Assembly (NCBI GenBank): GCA_041913505.1
Contig: JAYSFC010000140.1
Coordinates: 1 to 8,849, forward strand
Direction of reading: 5' to 3'
DNA from: JAYSFC01 sp041913505
Lineage (GTDB): Bacteria; Pseudomonadota; Gammaproteobacteria; Burkholderiales; Burkholderiaceae_C
DNA length: 8,849 nucleotides
Shown: positions 1 through 7,096 of the stretch, in pieces
Numbering within the stretch: the stretch's first letter is position 1
Layout of the letters: each line of letters opens with the position of its first letter
The notes under the pieces: generated by a model
Told to the model about the DNA's origin: nothing
Database searches by the model: none
The model's input: only the letters and a program-made list of their open reading frames with translations
Translations under genes and position numbers: made by a program

Positions 1-53
<53 letters not shown>

Positions 54-104
54 ACTTGATTTCAACGTTGACTTATCGTTACGTCGTCATCATCTGAGCC
101 TTGA

Positions 105-134
105 ATTATAGACAGGTTTTTAGCGCCTCCGCAA
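105..134 (-). promoter_or_regulatory. Probable promoter of the tRNA-Ala gene
   Basis: On the minus strand a perfect TATAAT -10 hexamer occupies 105-110. A TTGCGG hexamer at 129-134, 18 nt upstream, shares the first three bases of the -35 consensus. The -35 element falls inside the last codons of gltX. Transcription would start near base 98 and give a leader of about 45 nt before the tRNA 5' end at 53. The -10 match is strong and stands in the only AT-rich stretch of this region; the -35 match is weak. Read-through from gltX could also supply the tRNA. Confidence 0.6.
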
Positions 135-1517
135 TCTTTCGGAAATTTTTTCGCGCCCAACCAATTCCAGAACCGCATCAACCGATGGCGTATGCGCGGT
201 GCCCGCCACCAGCACGCGCACCGGCATAGCCAGCTGCGGCATCTTGAGGCCGTGCGCGGCCAGCACTTCCTTGAATGCGGCAGAGATGGATGCCTTATCC
301 CAGGCGCAGGCAGCAAGGGCTGTCGCCAGCGCATCGATGGCGGGCCAAACGGCCTCGGTCACATGCTGGGCCAACTCTTCCGGCGAAGGCTGTGCTTCGC
401 CATAGAACACGTAGGCCCAGTCGGCCAACGCGAGCGTGGTTTCGCAGCGATCCTTGAACAGGCCGCAAATGCGGGTCAAGCGGCCATCGGCGAGGTCTGC
501 CGCCGCGATGCCGCGCGCCGTGAGCAAAGGAGCAATCAATGCAGCAAGCGCATCGTCGGCCATGGCCTTGAGGTGCTGGGCATTGACCCAGCGCAGCTTG
601 GCCTCGTCGAACTGGCCCGCGCTGCGGCCCAGGTGGTCCAGGTTGAACCACTCGAGGAACTGCGCCCGGCTGAAGATCTCGTCATCGCCGTGGCTCCAGC
701 CCAGGCGCGCGAGGTAATTGACCATGGCGTCGGGTAGGAACCCAGCGTCGCGGTACCAGGTCACGGGCTTGGCACCGTGGCGCTTGCTCATTTTCTCGCC
801 CTGCTCGTTGAGCACGGTGGGCAGGTGCGCGAACACGGGGACCTGGGCACCCAGGGCCTCGAAGATATGGATCTGGCGCGGCGTGTTGTTCACATGGTCG
901 TCGCCGCGGATCACATGGGTGATGCGCATATCCATGTCGTCCACACAGACGCAGAAGTTGTAGGTAGGCGTGCCATCGGGGCGCGCGATCACGAGGTCAT
1001 CCAGCTCGCTGTTCTGGAACTCAATGCGACCTTTGCACTTGTCGTCCCACGCAACCACACCGCCCTGGGGGGTCTTGAAGCGCAGCACAGGCTTGACGCC
1101 CTCGGGAACCGGCGGCAGCACCTTGCCGGGCTCGGGGCGCCAGGTACCGTCGTAGCGGGGCTTTTCCTTGGCAGCCATCTGACGCTCCCGCAGGGCGTCC
1201 AGCTCTTCCACGCTCATGTAGCAGGGGTAGACATGGCCTTTTTCCTGCAGTTGGGCCAGCACTTCCTTGTAGCGGTCCATGCGCTGCATCTGGTAGAACG
1301 GACCTTCGTCGTGGTCCAGCTCAAGCCACTGCATGCCCTCCAGGATCACGTCCACCGAAGCCTGGGTGGAGCGCTCGAGATCCGTGTCCTCAATGCGCAG
1401 AATGAAGTCCCCGCCGTTGGCGCGCGCAAAAGCCCAGGGGTACAAGGCCGAGCGGATGTTGCCCAGATGGATGAAGCCCGTGGGCGAAGGAGCGAATCGG
1501 GTACGTACTTTGGTCAT
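120..1517 (-). CDS. gltX: Glutamyl-tRNA synthetase
   Basis: This cytoplasmic class I aminoacyl-tRNA synthetase joins glutamate to tRNA-Glu using ATP, for translation and possibly for tetrapyrrole synthesis. The 465-residue protein has the normal family length. The N-terminal Rossmann fold opens with RFAPSPTGFIHLGN (residues 7-20, HIGH-type signature HLGN), followed by RIEDTD (41-46) and the stem-contact region around HVIRGDDHVNNTP (201-213). The KMSKR signature is at 242-246, and the all-helical anticodon-binding domain fills the rest. The zinc site of the E. coli enzyme is missing: of its C-x-C...C-x-H ligands only Cys99 remains, and the equivalents of the other three are Met101, Trp126 and Pro128. 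The start ATG overlaps the metZ stop codon (ATGA, 4 nt) and no Shine-Dalgarno sequence stands in front, so translation is probably coupled to metZ. RTRFAPSPTG at the N terminus fits this start. Identity as a GluRS is very secure. A non-discriminating role on tRNA-Gln cannot be judged from this window. Confidence 0.97.
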   Translation of the reverse strand: MTKVRTRFAPSPTGFIHLGNIRSALYPWAFARANGGDFILRIEDTDLERSTQASVDVILEGMQWLELDHDEGPFYQMQRMDRYKEVLAQLQEKGHVYPCYMSVEELDALRERQMAAKEKPRYDGTWRPEPGKVLPPVPEGVKPVLRFKTPQGGVVAWDDKCKGRIEFQNSELDDLVIARPDGTPTYNFCVCVDDMDMRITHVIRGDDHVNNTPRQIHIFEALGAQVPVFAHLPTVLNEQGEKMSKRHGAKPVTWYRDAGFLPDAMVNYLARLGWSHGDDEIFSRAQFLEWFNLDHLGRSAGQFDEAKLRWVNAQHLKAMADDALAALIAPLLTARGIAAADLADGRLTRICGLFKDRCETTLALADWAYVFYGEAQPSPEELAQHVTEAVWPAIDALATALAACAWDKASISAAFKEVLAAHGLKMPQLAMPVRVLVAGTAHTPSVDAVLELVGREKISERLRRR

Positions 1518-2728
1518 TGATGGTTCAGGCTGGTCAGACCACGCAAAAGGTCGTCCTGGATGTCTTCGGGATGCTCCAGGCCCACGGCCAGACGGATCAC
1601 GCCCTGGCTGATGCCGCTGGCCTGGCGCTGAGCCTCGGTCAGGCGCCCGTGCGAGGTAGTGGCCGGATGGCTAATGATGGACTTGGTGTCGCCCAGGTTG
1701 GTAGCGAGCGTGAGCAGCTCGCAGTGATCGAGCACATGGAATGCCTTGGCACGCGCCGCCTCGGGCGTATCGCCCGCAAGCTCGAAGGTCAGCACGCCGC
1801 CGCCCAGGCCGCTCTGCTGGCGCATCGCCAGCGCGTGTTGCGGGTGCGATGGCAGGCCAGGGTAGTACACCCGTGCCACCTGGGGCTGCGCCTCCAGCCA
1901 GCGTGCAATGGCCAGGGTATTGGCGCAATGCGCCTGCATGCGCACGCTGAGCGTTTCCATGCCCTTGAGCACCACCCAGGCATTGAAGGGAGAGAGCACC
2001 ATGCCCGCTGTGCGCACCACAGGCGCGAATTTCTCGGTGACGAGTTGCTGGCTGGCACACAGCGCGCCGGCCATCACACGGCCCTGCCCATCCAGGAATT
2101 TGGTGCCCGAATGCATGACGATGTCGGCGCCCAGGCTCAAGGGACGCTGCAGGATGGGCGTGGCGAAGGCATTGTCCACCGCCAGCAGCGCGCCGGCCGC
2201 ATGGGCGATTTCGGCCAGGGCCGCGATGTCGCAGACCTCGGTGAGCGGGTTGGTGGGCGTCTCGGCAAAAAGCAGGCGGGTGCCGGGGCGCACGGCGGCG
2301 CGCCACTCATCCACATCGGTCTGCGAGCAGAAGGTGGTTTCCACACCGAACTTGCCGAACTCTTTGGCGAAGAGATTCAGCGTGGAGCCGAACATGGAGC
2401 GCGACAACACCACATGGTCGCCGGCTTTGAGCAGGCCCATGATCATCAGGAGGATGGCGCCCATGCCGCTGGACGCACCGATGGCGGCCTCGGCACCTTC
2501 GAGCGCGGCCAGGCGCTGCTCAAAGCTGGTGACTGTGGGATTGGACGTGCGCGCGTAGGTATAGCCCTGGCCGCTGGCGAAGCGTTCGGCTGACGTGGCA
2601 GCATCGGGCTGCACGAAACCGGTGGTGAGGAACAGCGCCTCGGAGTTCTCTCCGTATTGGCTGGGCGCCAGCGCAGTCCGGATGGCCAGCGTCTCAGGGC
2701 GCAGGCCCGGGGGGAGCTTTTTGGCCAT
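1514..2728 (-). CDS. metZ: O-succinylhomoserine (or O-acetylhomoserine) sulfhydrylase
   Basis: This PLP enzyme of the Cys/Met metabolism family (404 residues) makes homocysteine directly from an activated homoserine ester and sulfide, bypassing cystathionine. Visible signatures are GYTYARTSNPT (55-65, the Tyr-x-Arg phosphate-binding motif and the N-P-T that follows), SSGMGAI (86-92), the PLP-ring Asp185 in AVDNAFATP, and the Schiff-base Lys210 in HSGTKFLDGQGR (206-217). The SGTKFLDGQGR form and the position directly after purF, as in Pseudomonas, favour MetZ over cystathionine gamma-synthase MetB. Whether the ester is succinyl or acetyl depends on MetX elsewhere in the genome. An in-frame ATG 47 codons upstream would give an Arg-rich extension inside purF. 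I chose the ATG at 2728 because MAKKLPPGLRPETLAIR matches the family N terminus and an AGGAGG lies 10 nt upstream. It follows purF by 5 nt and overlaps gltX by 4 nt. Confidence 0.94.
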   Translation of the reverse strand: MAKKLPPGLRPETLAIRTALAPSQYGENSEALFLTTGFVQPDAATSAERFASGQGYTYARTSNPTVTSFEQRLAALEGAEAAIGASSGMGAILLMIMGLLKAGDHVVLSRSMFGSTLNLFAKEFGKFGVETTFCSQTDVDEWRAAVRPGTRLLFAETPTNPLTEVCDIAALAEIAHAAGALLAVDNAFATPILQRPLSLGADIVMHSGTKFLDGQGRVMAGALCASQQLVTEKFAPVVRTAGMVLSPFNAWVVLKGMETLSVRMQAHCANTLAIARWLEAQPQVARVYYPGLPSHPQHALAMRQQSGLGGGVLTFELAGDTPEAARAKAFHVLDHCELLTLATNLGDTKSIISHPATTSHGRLTEAQRQASGISQGVIRLAVGLEHPEDIQDDLLRGLTSLNHQ

Positions 2729-2733
2729 CGGGA

Positions 2734-4239
2734 TCAGGCCTCCTGGGCATTGGGCAGGGTCAGGCGCGAGGTATCGGCCTCGCCCTCTTCCGCGCCCACG
2801 CGCCCTTCGTTGAGGCGCGCAATCTCTTCGGCGGTGATGTCGCCCGTCACGTAAATACCGTCGAAGCAAGAGGCGTCAAAGCCATCGAGCTTCGGGTTCA
2901 GCGAGCCCACGGCCTTCTTCATGGCCTCCACATCCTGGTAGATCAGCGCGTCGCAACCGATGATCTGGCGGATTTCCTCCACCGTGCGGCCGTGCGCCAC
3001 CAGCTCGCTGCTCGTGGGCATGTCGATACCGTAGACGTTAGGGTATCGCACCGGCGGCGCGGCGCTGGCAAGGTACACCTTGCGCGCGCCCGCATCGCGG
3101 GCCATCTGCACGATTTCGCGGCTCGTGGTGCCGCGCACGATGGAGTCGTCGACCAGCAGCACGTTGCGGCCCTTGAACTCGCTCGCGATGGCGTTGAGCT
3201 TCTGGCGCACCGACTTCTTGCGCACGCCCTGCCCCGGCATGATGAAGGTGCGCCCGACGTAGCGGTTCTTCACGAAACCCTCGCGGTACGGAATGCCCAG
3301 CAGGTGTGCAAGCTGCGTGGCACTCGGCCGGCTCGACTCGGGAATGGGAATGACCACGTCTATTTCATTGGGCGGCACGGTGGAGATCACGCGCTTGGCC
3401 AGCGTCTCGCCCAGGTTCAGGCGCGCCTGGTAGACCGACATGCCGTCGAGCACCGAATCGGGTCGCGCGAGGTACACGAATTCGAAGATGCAGGGATGCA
3501 GCTTGGGCGACTCGGCGCACTGCTGCGCATGCACGGCACCGTCAAGCGTCACGAACACCGCCTCGCCCGGCGCGATGTTGCGCTCAAACTGGTGCGAGGT
3601 GCCCTCAAGCGCTACAGACTCGCTGCCCACCATCACGGTGCCGTCAGCGCCCCGGCCCATGCACAGCGGGCGGATACCGTGCGGATCGCGGAACGCCAGC
3701 AGGCCATGTCCGGCGATCAGCGCGATCACGGCGTACGAGCCCTTGATGCGCTTGTGCACCGCGCGCACGGCCGCGAACACGTCCTCGACCTGCAGCGGCA
3801 CACCGCGCGTGGAGCGCTCGAGCTCATGCGCGAGCACGTTCAGCAGCACCTCCGAGTCGCTCTCGGTATTGGTGTGGCGGTGGTCGGTGGAGAACAGCTC
3901 CGAGCGCAGCGCCTGGGCATTCGTGAGGTTGCCGTTGTGCACGAGCACAATGCCGAATGGCGCATTCACATAGAACGGTTGGGCTTCCTCCTCGCTGTAG
4001 GCGTTGCCTGCCGTGGGGTAGCGCACCTGGCCCAGACCCACCGTGCCCGGCAGCGCACGCATATTGCGCGTGCGGAAGACGTCACGAACCATGCCCTTGG
4101 CCTTGTGCATGAAGAACTTGCGCCCTTGCTGCGTGACGATACCCGCGGCATCCTGGCCCCGATGCTGCAGGAGCAGCAGCGCGTCATAGATCAGCTGATT
4201 CACGGGCGCGGTACTGACAACGCCAACGATTCCACACAT
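2734..4239 (-). CDS. purF: Amidophosphoribosyltransferase (glutamine PRPP amidotransferase)
   Basis: PurF catalyses the committed step of de novo purine synthesis, PRPP plus glutamine to 5-phosphoribosylamine, in the cytoplasm. The 501-residue protein has an N-terminal class II glutaminase (Ntn) domain beginning Met-Cys-Gly-Ile-Val-Gly, in which Cys2 becomes the N-terminal nucleophile after Met removal. It also has HRGQDAAGI (26-34), RYPTAG (73-78) and HNGNLTN (101-107). The C-terminal phosphoribosyltransferase domain carries the PRPP loop VLLVDDSIVRGTT (360-372) and PPVRYPNVYGIDMP (395-408). The open frame extends 14 codons further upstream, but that start would bury the catalytic Cys, so the ATG at 4239 is used. 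No propeptide is present, as in the E. coli enzyme and unlike the B. subtilis iron-sulfur type. The upstream ribosome site is weak (GGA about 9 nt before ATG). The gene is preceded by a 78-nt leader with an inverted repeat, and metZ follows after 5 nt. The cvpA-purF-metZ order is a known proteobacterial arrangement. Confidence 0.97.
   Translation of the reverse strand: MCGIVGVVSTAPVNQLIYDALLLLQHRGQDAAGIVTQQGRKFFMHKAKGMVRDVFRTRNMRALPGTVGLGQVRYPTAGNAYSEEEAQPFYVNAPFGIVLVHNGNLTNAQALRSELFSTDHRHTNTESDSEVLLNVLAHELERSTRGVPLQVEDVFAAVRAVHKRIKGSYAVIALIAGHGLLAFRDPHGIRPLCMGRGADGTVMVGSESVALEGTSHQFERNIAPGEAVFVTLDGAVHAQQCAESPKLHPCIFEFVYLARPDSVLDGMSVYQARLNLGETLAKRVISTVPPNEIDVVIPIPESSRPSATQLAHLLGIPYREGFVKNRYVGRTFIMPGQGVRKKSVRQKLNAIASEFKGRNVLLVDDSIVRGTTSREIVQMARDAGARKVYLASAAPPVRYPNVYGIDMPTSSELVAHGRTVEEIRQIIGCDALIYQDVEAMKKAVGSLNPKLDGFDASCFDGIYVTGDITAEEIARLNEGRVGAEEGEADTSRLTLPNAQEA
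2739..2744 (-). promoter_or_regulatory. Shine-Dalgarno AGGAGG of metZ, inside purF
   Basis: A perfect AGGAGG on the minus strand lies 10 nt before the metZ ATG at 2728 and is formed by the Gln-Glu-Ala codons that end purF. It decides the metZ start against the longer open frame. It also means terminating purF ribosomes cover and clear the metZ initiation site, so the two are likely translationally coupled. Confidence 0.8.
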
Positions 4240-4271
4240 ATTCGCATTCCATCCATTCGCGGGAGCCGTCC

Positions 4272-4302
4272 CGCCATCCATGCAGGGCCGCCACGGATGG
4301 CG
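4272..4302 (-). other. Inverted repeat in the cvpA-purF leader
   Basis: Two perfect 8-base arms, CGCCATCC (4272-4279) and GGATGGCG (4295-4302), are separated by 15 bases in the only sizeable gap of the minus-strand operon. The transcript could fold into a hairpin about 30 nt before the purF start. Next to it, CCATCCAT is repeated at 4249-4256 and 4274-4281, and ATTCGC at 4240-4245 and 4255-4260. No T-run follows in either direction, so it is not a standard intrinsic terminator. It may be an RNA processing site, a control element for purF, or chance in GC-rich DNA. Confidence 0.4.
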
Positions 4303-4317
4303 TCCCTGCTTCTCTCG

Positions 4318-4806
4318 TCAGGAAGGCAGATGCCTTCCGAATTCCTCTGGCAGCGCCGGGCGCAGCCCCTTGAGCACGTCTGACAGCAGCGGCGCCACGC
4401 GCGACTCCTGCCACCAGGCGGCTTCGTGCAGCGGGGTCCACCCCGCCACCACGGCCACTGCCAGCATCAGCACCAATCCCCGCACCACCCCGAAGACCGC
4501 GCCAAGGGTGCGGTCCGCTGGCCGCAGGCCCACGGCCTCGATCAACTTCTTGGCAACCCACGCAACGAAACCACAGGCGAACACGGCGAGCACGAACACC
4601 ACCACAAACCCCGCCGCATGACGAATAGCGCCATCGGCGCCCCCCAGCGGCAGCCAGGCGGCCATATCGGCAGCAAACCACTGGGCTACGAAAAAAGCAG
4701 CAACCCATCCCGCCACGGACAGCACCTCGAACACCAGGCCACGCCAGGCCCCGATGAGCATCGAGGCCAGCAGCACAGCCCCGAAAATCCAGTCCAGCGC
4801 CGCCAT
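4318..4806 (-). CDS. cvpA: CvpA family inner-membrane protein
   Basis: The 162-residue integral membrane protein has four hydrophobic segments at about residues 2-20, 24-44, 63-88 and 102-123. The family landmarks GAWRGLVFEVLS (19-30) and LGAVFGVVRG (101-110) are present, and the length is typical. CvpA was first described in E. coli as needed for colicin V production; its molecular role is still unclear, though links to envelope function and stress tolerance have been reported. It begins 9 nt after the SPOR-domain gene stop with no clear Shine-Dalgarno sequence, so translation is probably coupled. It precedes purF, the same order as in E. coli (dedD-cvpA-purF), which secures the name. The C-terminal 40 residues are soluble and contain two Trp residues in tandem (131-132). 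Confidence 0.92.
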   Translation of the reverse strand: MAALDWIFGAVLLASMLIGAWRGLVFEVLSVAGWVAAFFVAQWFAADMAAWLPLGGADGAIRHAAGFVVVFVLAVFACGFVAWVAKKLIEAVGLRPADRTLGAVFGVVRGLVLMLAVAVVAGWTPLHEAAWWQESRVAPLLSDVLKGLRPALPEEFGRHLPS

Positions 4807-4815
4807 GCGCTGCAG

Positions 4816-5697
4816 TTACAACGTCAGCACCGAGGCCGGCAAGTCCAGCCCCTTGATGCGCGCGGCCGCCTTGTCGGCCTCGGCCCGGTTCGAGAAGGGC
4901 CCCACGCGCACCCGCGTGCGCTTGCCGTCCTTGGTATCCACCACCTGGGCATAGGTCTTGAGCCCCGCGCGCTCAAGCTTGCCACGCACCTCGCGGGCCT
5001 TCTCGGTTTCCGCGAAAGCCCCTACCTGCACGATGAAGCGCCCGTCCTCCGCCTTGGCGGGGGATTGCGCCTCCAGACTGCGGCCTTCGAGCAGGGCACG
5101 GGCGCGGGCAGCATCATCGGTGCGAGCAGGCGCCGGCTTGGGCTCCTTGGGCTCTGGCTTGGGCTCTGGCTTGGGTTCGGGCTTGCGCTCAGGCTTGGGT
5201 TCGGGCTTGGGCTTGGTCTCTGCCTTCGCCACGGGTTTGGGCTCAGGGTGCGGCTCGGGCTTGGTAACAGCTGTCTGCGCAGGCACCGCAGGCGCTGCCA
5301 CGGGCGCCGCCGGCTTGGCCGCGCTGCGCGCAGACGCCACGACCTCCTCGCCATCGGCCAATCCACCCGCCACGCCAGGAGCAGTGGCGACTGGAGGCGG
5401 CGCAGCCTGCGCGGGCGCCTGGACCGGCGCGGTGCTGCCGGGCATCACCAGGGGCGCCGCCTTGTTGCGGTCGGGAATGACAATGGGAATATCGACAGGA
5501 ATGGGGCGCGGCTGCGTGTCAAAGAGCAGCGGGAAACCCACCACCCCCACCAGCACCAGCACGGCCGCGCCAATCAGGCGGTGGCGCGCACGCCGGCGCA
5601 TGGCCTCGATGCTCTCGGCCTGCGGCGCGCGGGAGCGCTTGGCAGGCTTGTCGTCCTGCGCCTTCTGGCCCGGCCAAGGAAACTTGAAAAATGCCAT
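4816..5697 (-). CDS. DedD-like SPOR-domain cell-division/envelope protein
   Basis: This 293-residue bitopic inner-membrane protein has a basic N-terminal cytoplasmic segment (MRRRARHR at 33-40) and one transmembrane helix at about 41-59. A long periplasmic linker rich in Ala, Pro, Lys and Glu follows (about 60-215). The C-terminal SPOR domain runs from about 220 to 293, with the typical start FIVQVGAFAETEKA and the middle TRVRVGPFSNRAEAD. SPOR domains bind denuded peptidoglycan glycans at the division septum, so a role at the septum is likely. Position between folC and cvpA equals that of dedD in E. coli, but the linker is too divergent to insist on that symbol. The linker holds tandem Lys-Pro-Glu-Pro units (146-187). 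The gene starts 25 nt after folC and ends 9 nt before cvpA; its ribosome site is weak. The start is supported by MAFFKFPWPGQK, a common opening in this family. Confidence 0.9.
   Translation of the reverse strand: MAFFKFPWPGQKAQDDKPAKRSRAPQAESIEAMRRRARHRLIGAAVLVLVGVVGFPLLFDTQPRPIPVDIPIVIPDRNKAAPLVMPGSTAPVQAPAQAAPPPVATAPGVAGGLADGEEVVASARSAAKPAAPVAAPAVPAQTAVTKPEPHPEPKPVAKAETKPKPEPKPERKPEPKPEPKPEPKEPKPAPARTDDAARARALLEGRSLEAQSPAKAEDGRFIVQVGAFAETEKAREVRGKLERAGLKTYAQVVDTKDGKRTRVRVGPFSNRAEADKAAARIKGLDLPASVLTL
5137..5262 (-). repeat. Tandem Lys-Pro-Glu-Pro coding repeat
   Basis: Residues 146-187 of the SPOR protein are built of imperfect KPEP/KPEPK units, visible on the plus strand as 12-base near-copies of GGCTTGGGCTCT and GGCTTGGGTTCG. 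The protein segment should be an extended charged rod between membrane and SPOR domain. Since the unit is a multiple of three bases, copy-number changes would keep the frame. Codon choice varies between units, so it is an old or selected repeat, not a fresh amplification. Confidence 0.85.
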
Positions 5698-5722
5698 GGA
5701 GTGCGGACTCGTCGAATGCCAG

Positions 5723-7048
5723 TTATGCGCCCAAATGCTTGGCGTGCAACCGGGGCGTTCCGTGCTTCAAAACGCCGCCCACGGTGTAGAACGAGCCAAA
5801 GACTACGATTCTATCAGCCGGGTCTGCCGCCGCCACGGCGGCCTGCAGCGCCAGTTCGGGGTCGACGTGCAGGCTCGTGACCACATCGCGGCGCCCGCCG
5901 GCCACGATCTGCAGCGCGTTCCACTTCTGCTGCAGCGCCGCAGCGGTTTCGGCACGCGGCGTGGGCAGATCGGTGAAATACCAGCGGTCCACCAGGGGGC
6001 CGATCTTGGCGAGCATGACCGCCAGATCCTTGTCGGCCATGGCACCGAATACCGCGTGCGTGGTGGGAAAGTAGCCCATTGCATCCAGGTTGGCCGTGAG
6101 CGCCGCCACCGAATGCGGGTTGTGCGCCACGTCCAGCACCAGCGTGGGCTGGCCCGGCACGATCTGGAAGCGCCCGGGCAGCTCCACCATACCCAACCCC
6201 GTGCGCACGGCCTGCGCCGTGATGGGCACGCGCTCGCGCAGCGCCTCCAGCGCCGCGAGCGCGCCCGAAGCGTTCACAAGCTGGTTGGCCCCACGAAGCG
6301 CCGGATAGGCCAGCCCCGCGTAGCGGCGCCCGCGCCCCGCCCATGCCCACTGCTGCTTATCGCCGGAGAAATTGAAATCGTGACCAAAGCGCCAGAGGTC
6401 GGCGCCGATCTCGCGTGCATGGTCGATCACGCTCTGCGGCGCCATGGGGTCGCTCACGATCACGGGTTTGCCCGTGCGCATGATGCCGGCCTTCTCGCGC
6501 CCGATGCTTTCGCGGTCAGGGCCCAGGAACTCGGTATGGTCGATATCGATGCTCGTGATGACAGCGCAGTCGGTGTCGATGGCGTTCGTGGCATCGAGCC
6601 GCCCGCCCAGGCCCACTTCGAGGACGGCAAGGTCAATCCGCGCCTGGCTCATGCAGCGCAGGATGGCCAAGGTGGTGAACTCGAAGTAGGTCAGCGAAAC
6701 CTCGGCGCCGCCCTCCACCCGGGCGCGCTCCACGGCCTCGAAGTGGGGCAGCAGGTCCGCCGCCTGCACGATCTCGCCATGGATGCGACAGCGCTCCTCG
6801 AAATGCACGAGGTGCGGCGAGGTGTAGACCCCCGTGCGGTAGCCGGCCTGCAGGGCCACGGCCTCGATCATGGCGCAGGTCGATCCCTTGCCGTTGGTGC
6901 CGGCCACGGTGATCACGGGACAGTCGAAAGCGAGGCCCATGCGCTGCGCTACCTCGCGCACGCGGTCCAGGCCCATGTCGATGTTCTTGGGGTGCAGCCG
7001 CTCGCAGTGACCAAGCCAGCCGTCCAGGGTGTCAAATTGGGTGTGCAT
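5723..7048 (-). CDS. folC: Folylpolyglutamate synthase / dihydrofolate synthase
   Basis: FolC is a cytoplasmic Mur-ligase-family enzyme. It adds glutamate to dihydropteroate to give dihydrofolate and then extends the polyglutamate tail of folates, using ATP. The 441-residue protein shows the ATP P-loop VAGTNGKGST (48-57), YTSPHLVHFEER (75-86), EVGLGGRLDATN (144-155) and SIDIDHTEFLG (166-176). Lys186 in GREKAGIM is the position carbamylated in the family, DVAHNPHS (306-313) lies in the C-terminal domain, and the terminus has GSFYTVGGVL (418-427). The open frame runs 90 codons further upstream, antisense to the divergent gene; the ATG at 7048 is chosen because HTQFDTLDGWLGHCERLHP matches family N termini. 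No good Shine-Dalgarno precedes it. It appears to be the first gene of the minus-strand operon. accD, its usual upstream partner in gamma- and many betaproteobacteria, is replaced here by a divergent gene. Confidence 0.95.
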   Translation of the reverse strand: MHTQFDTLDGWLGHCERLHPKNIDMGLDRVREVAQRMGLAFDCPVITVAGTNGKGSTCAMIEAVALQAGYRTGVYTSPHLVHFEERCRIHGEIVQAADLLPHFEAVERARVEGGAEVSLTYFEFTTLAILRCMSQARIDLAVLEVGLGGRLDATNAIDTDCAVITSIDIDHTEFLGPDRESIGREKAGIMRTGKPVIVSDPMAPQSVIDHAREIGADLWRFGHDFNFSGDKQQWAWAGRGRRYAGLAYPALRGANQLVNASGALAALEALRERVPITAQAVRTGLGMVELPGRFQIVPGQPTLVLDVAHNPHSVAALTANLDAMGYFPTTHAVFGAMADKDLAVMLAKIGPLVDRWYFTDLPTPRAETAAALQQKWNALQIVAGGRRDVVTSLHVDPELALQAAVAAADPADRIVVFGSFYTVGGVLKHGTPRLHAKHLGA

Positions 7049-7096
7049 ACAGGTGGGAATTGTCGCCGAGCACGGCCATGGCGCATGATGACGGCC

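Noticed and set aside
2729..2869. N-terminal extension of MetZ by 47 residues
   Set aside because: The extension lies wholly in purF, is Arg-rich and unlike the family; the ATG at 2728 has AGGAGG at proper distance.
4240..4281. Fourteen-residue N-terminal extension of PurF
   Set aside because: It would put residues in front of the catalytic cysteine, which must become the N terminus.
4240..4317. PurR operator upstream of purF
   Set aside because: No sequence resembling the E. coli ACGCAAACGTTTGCGT box is present.
2992..4383. Plus-strand 463-codon open frame opposite purF
   Set aside because: It is antisense to an unmistakable purF, has no ribosome site and shows His/Arg/Ala-rich shadow composition. 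Similar frames at 777-1520, 1517-2593 and 4426-5880 were dropped for the same reason.
5137..5262. Short tandem repeats considered as a CRISPR or non-coding satellite
   Set aside because: Units are 12 bases with no spacers and stay in frame inside the SPOR protein linker.
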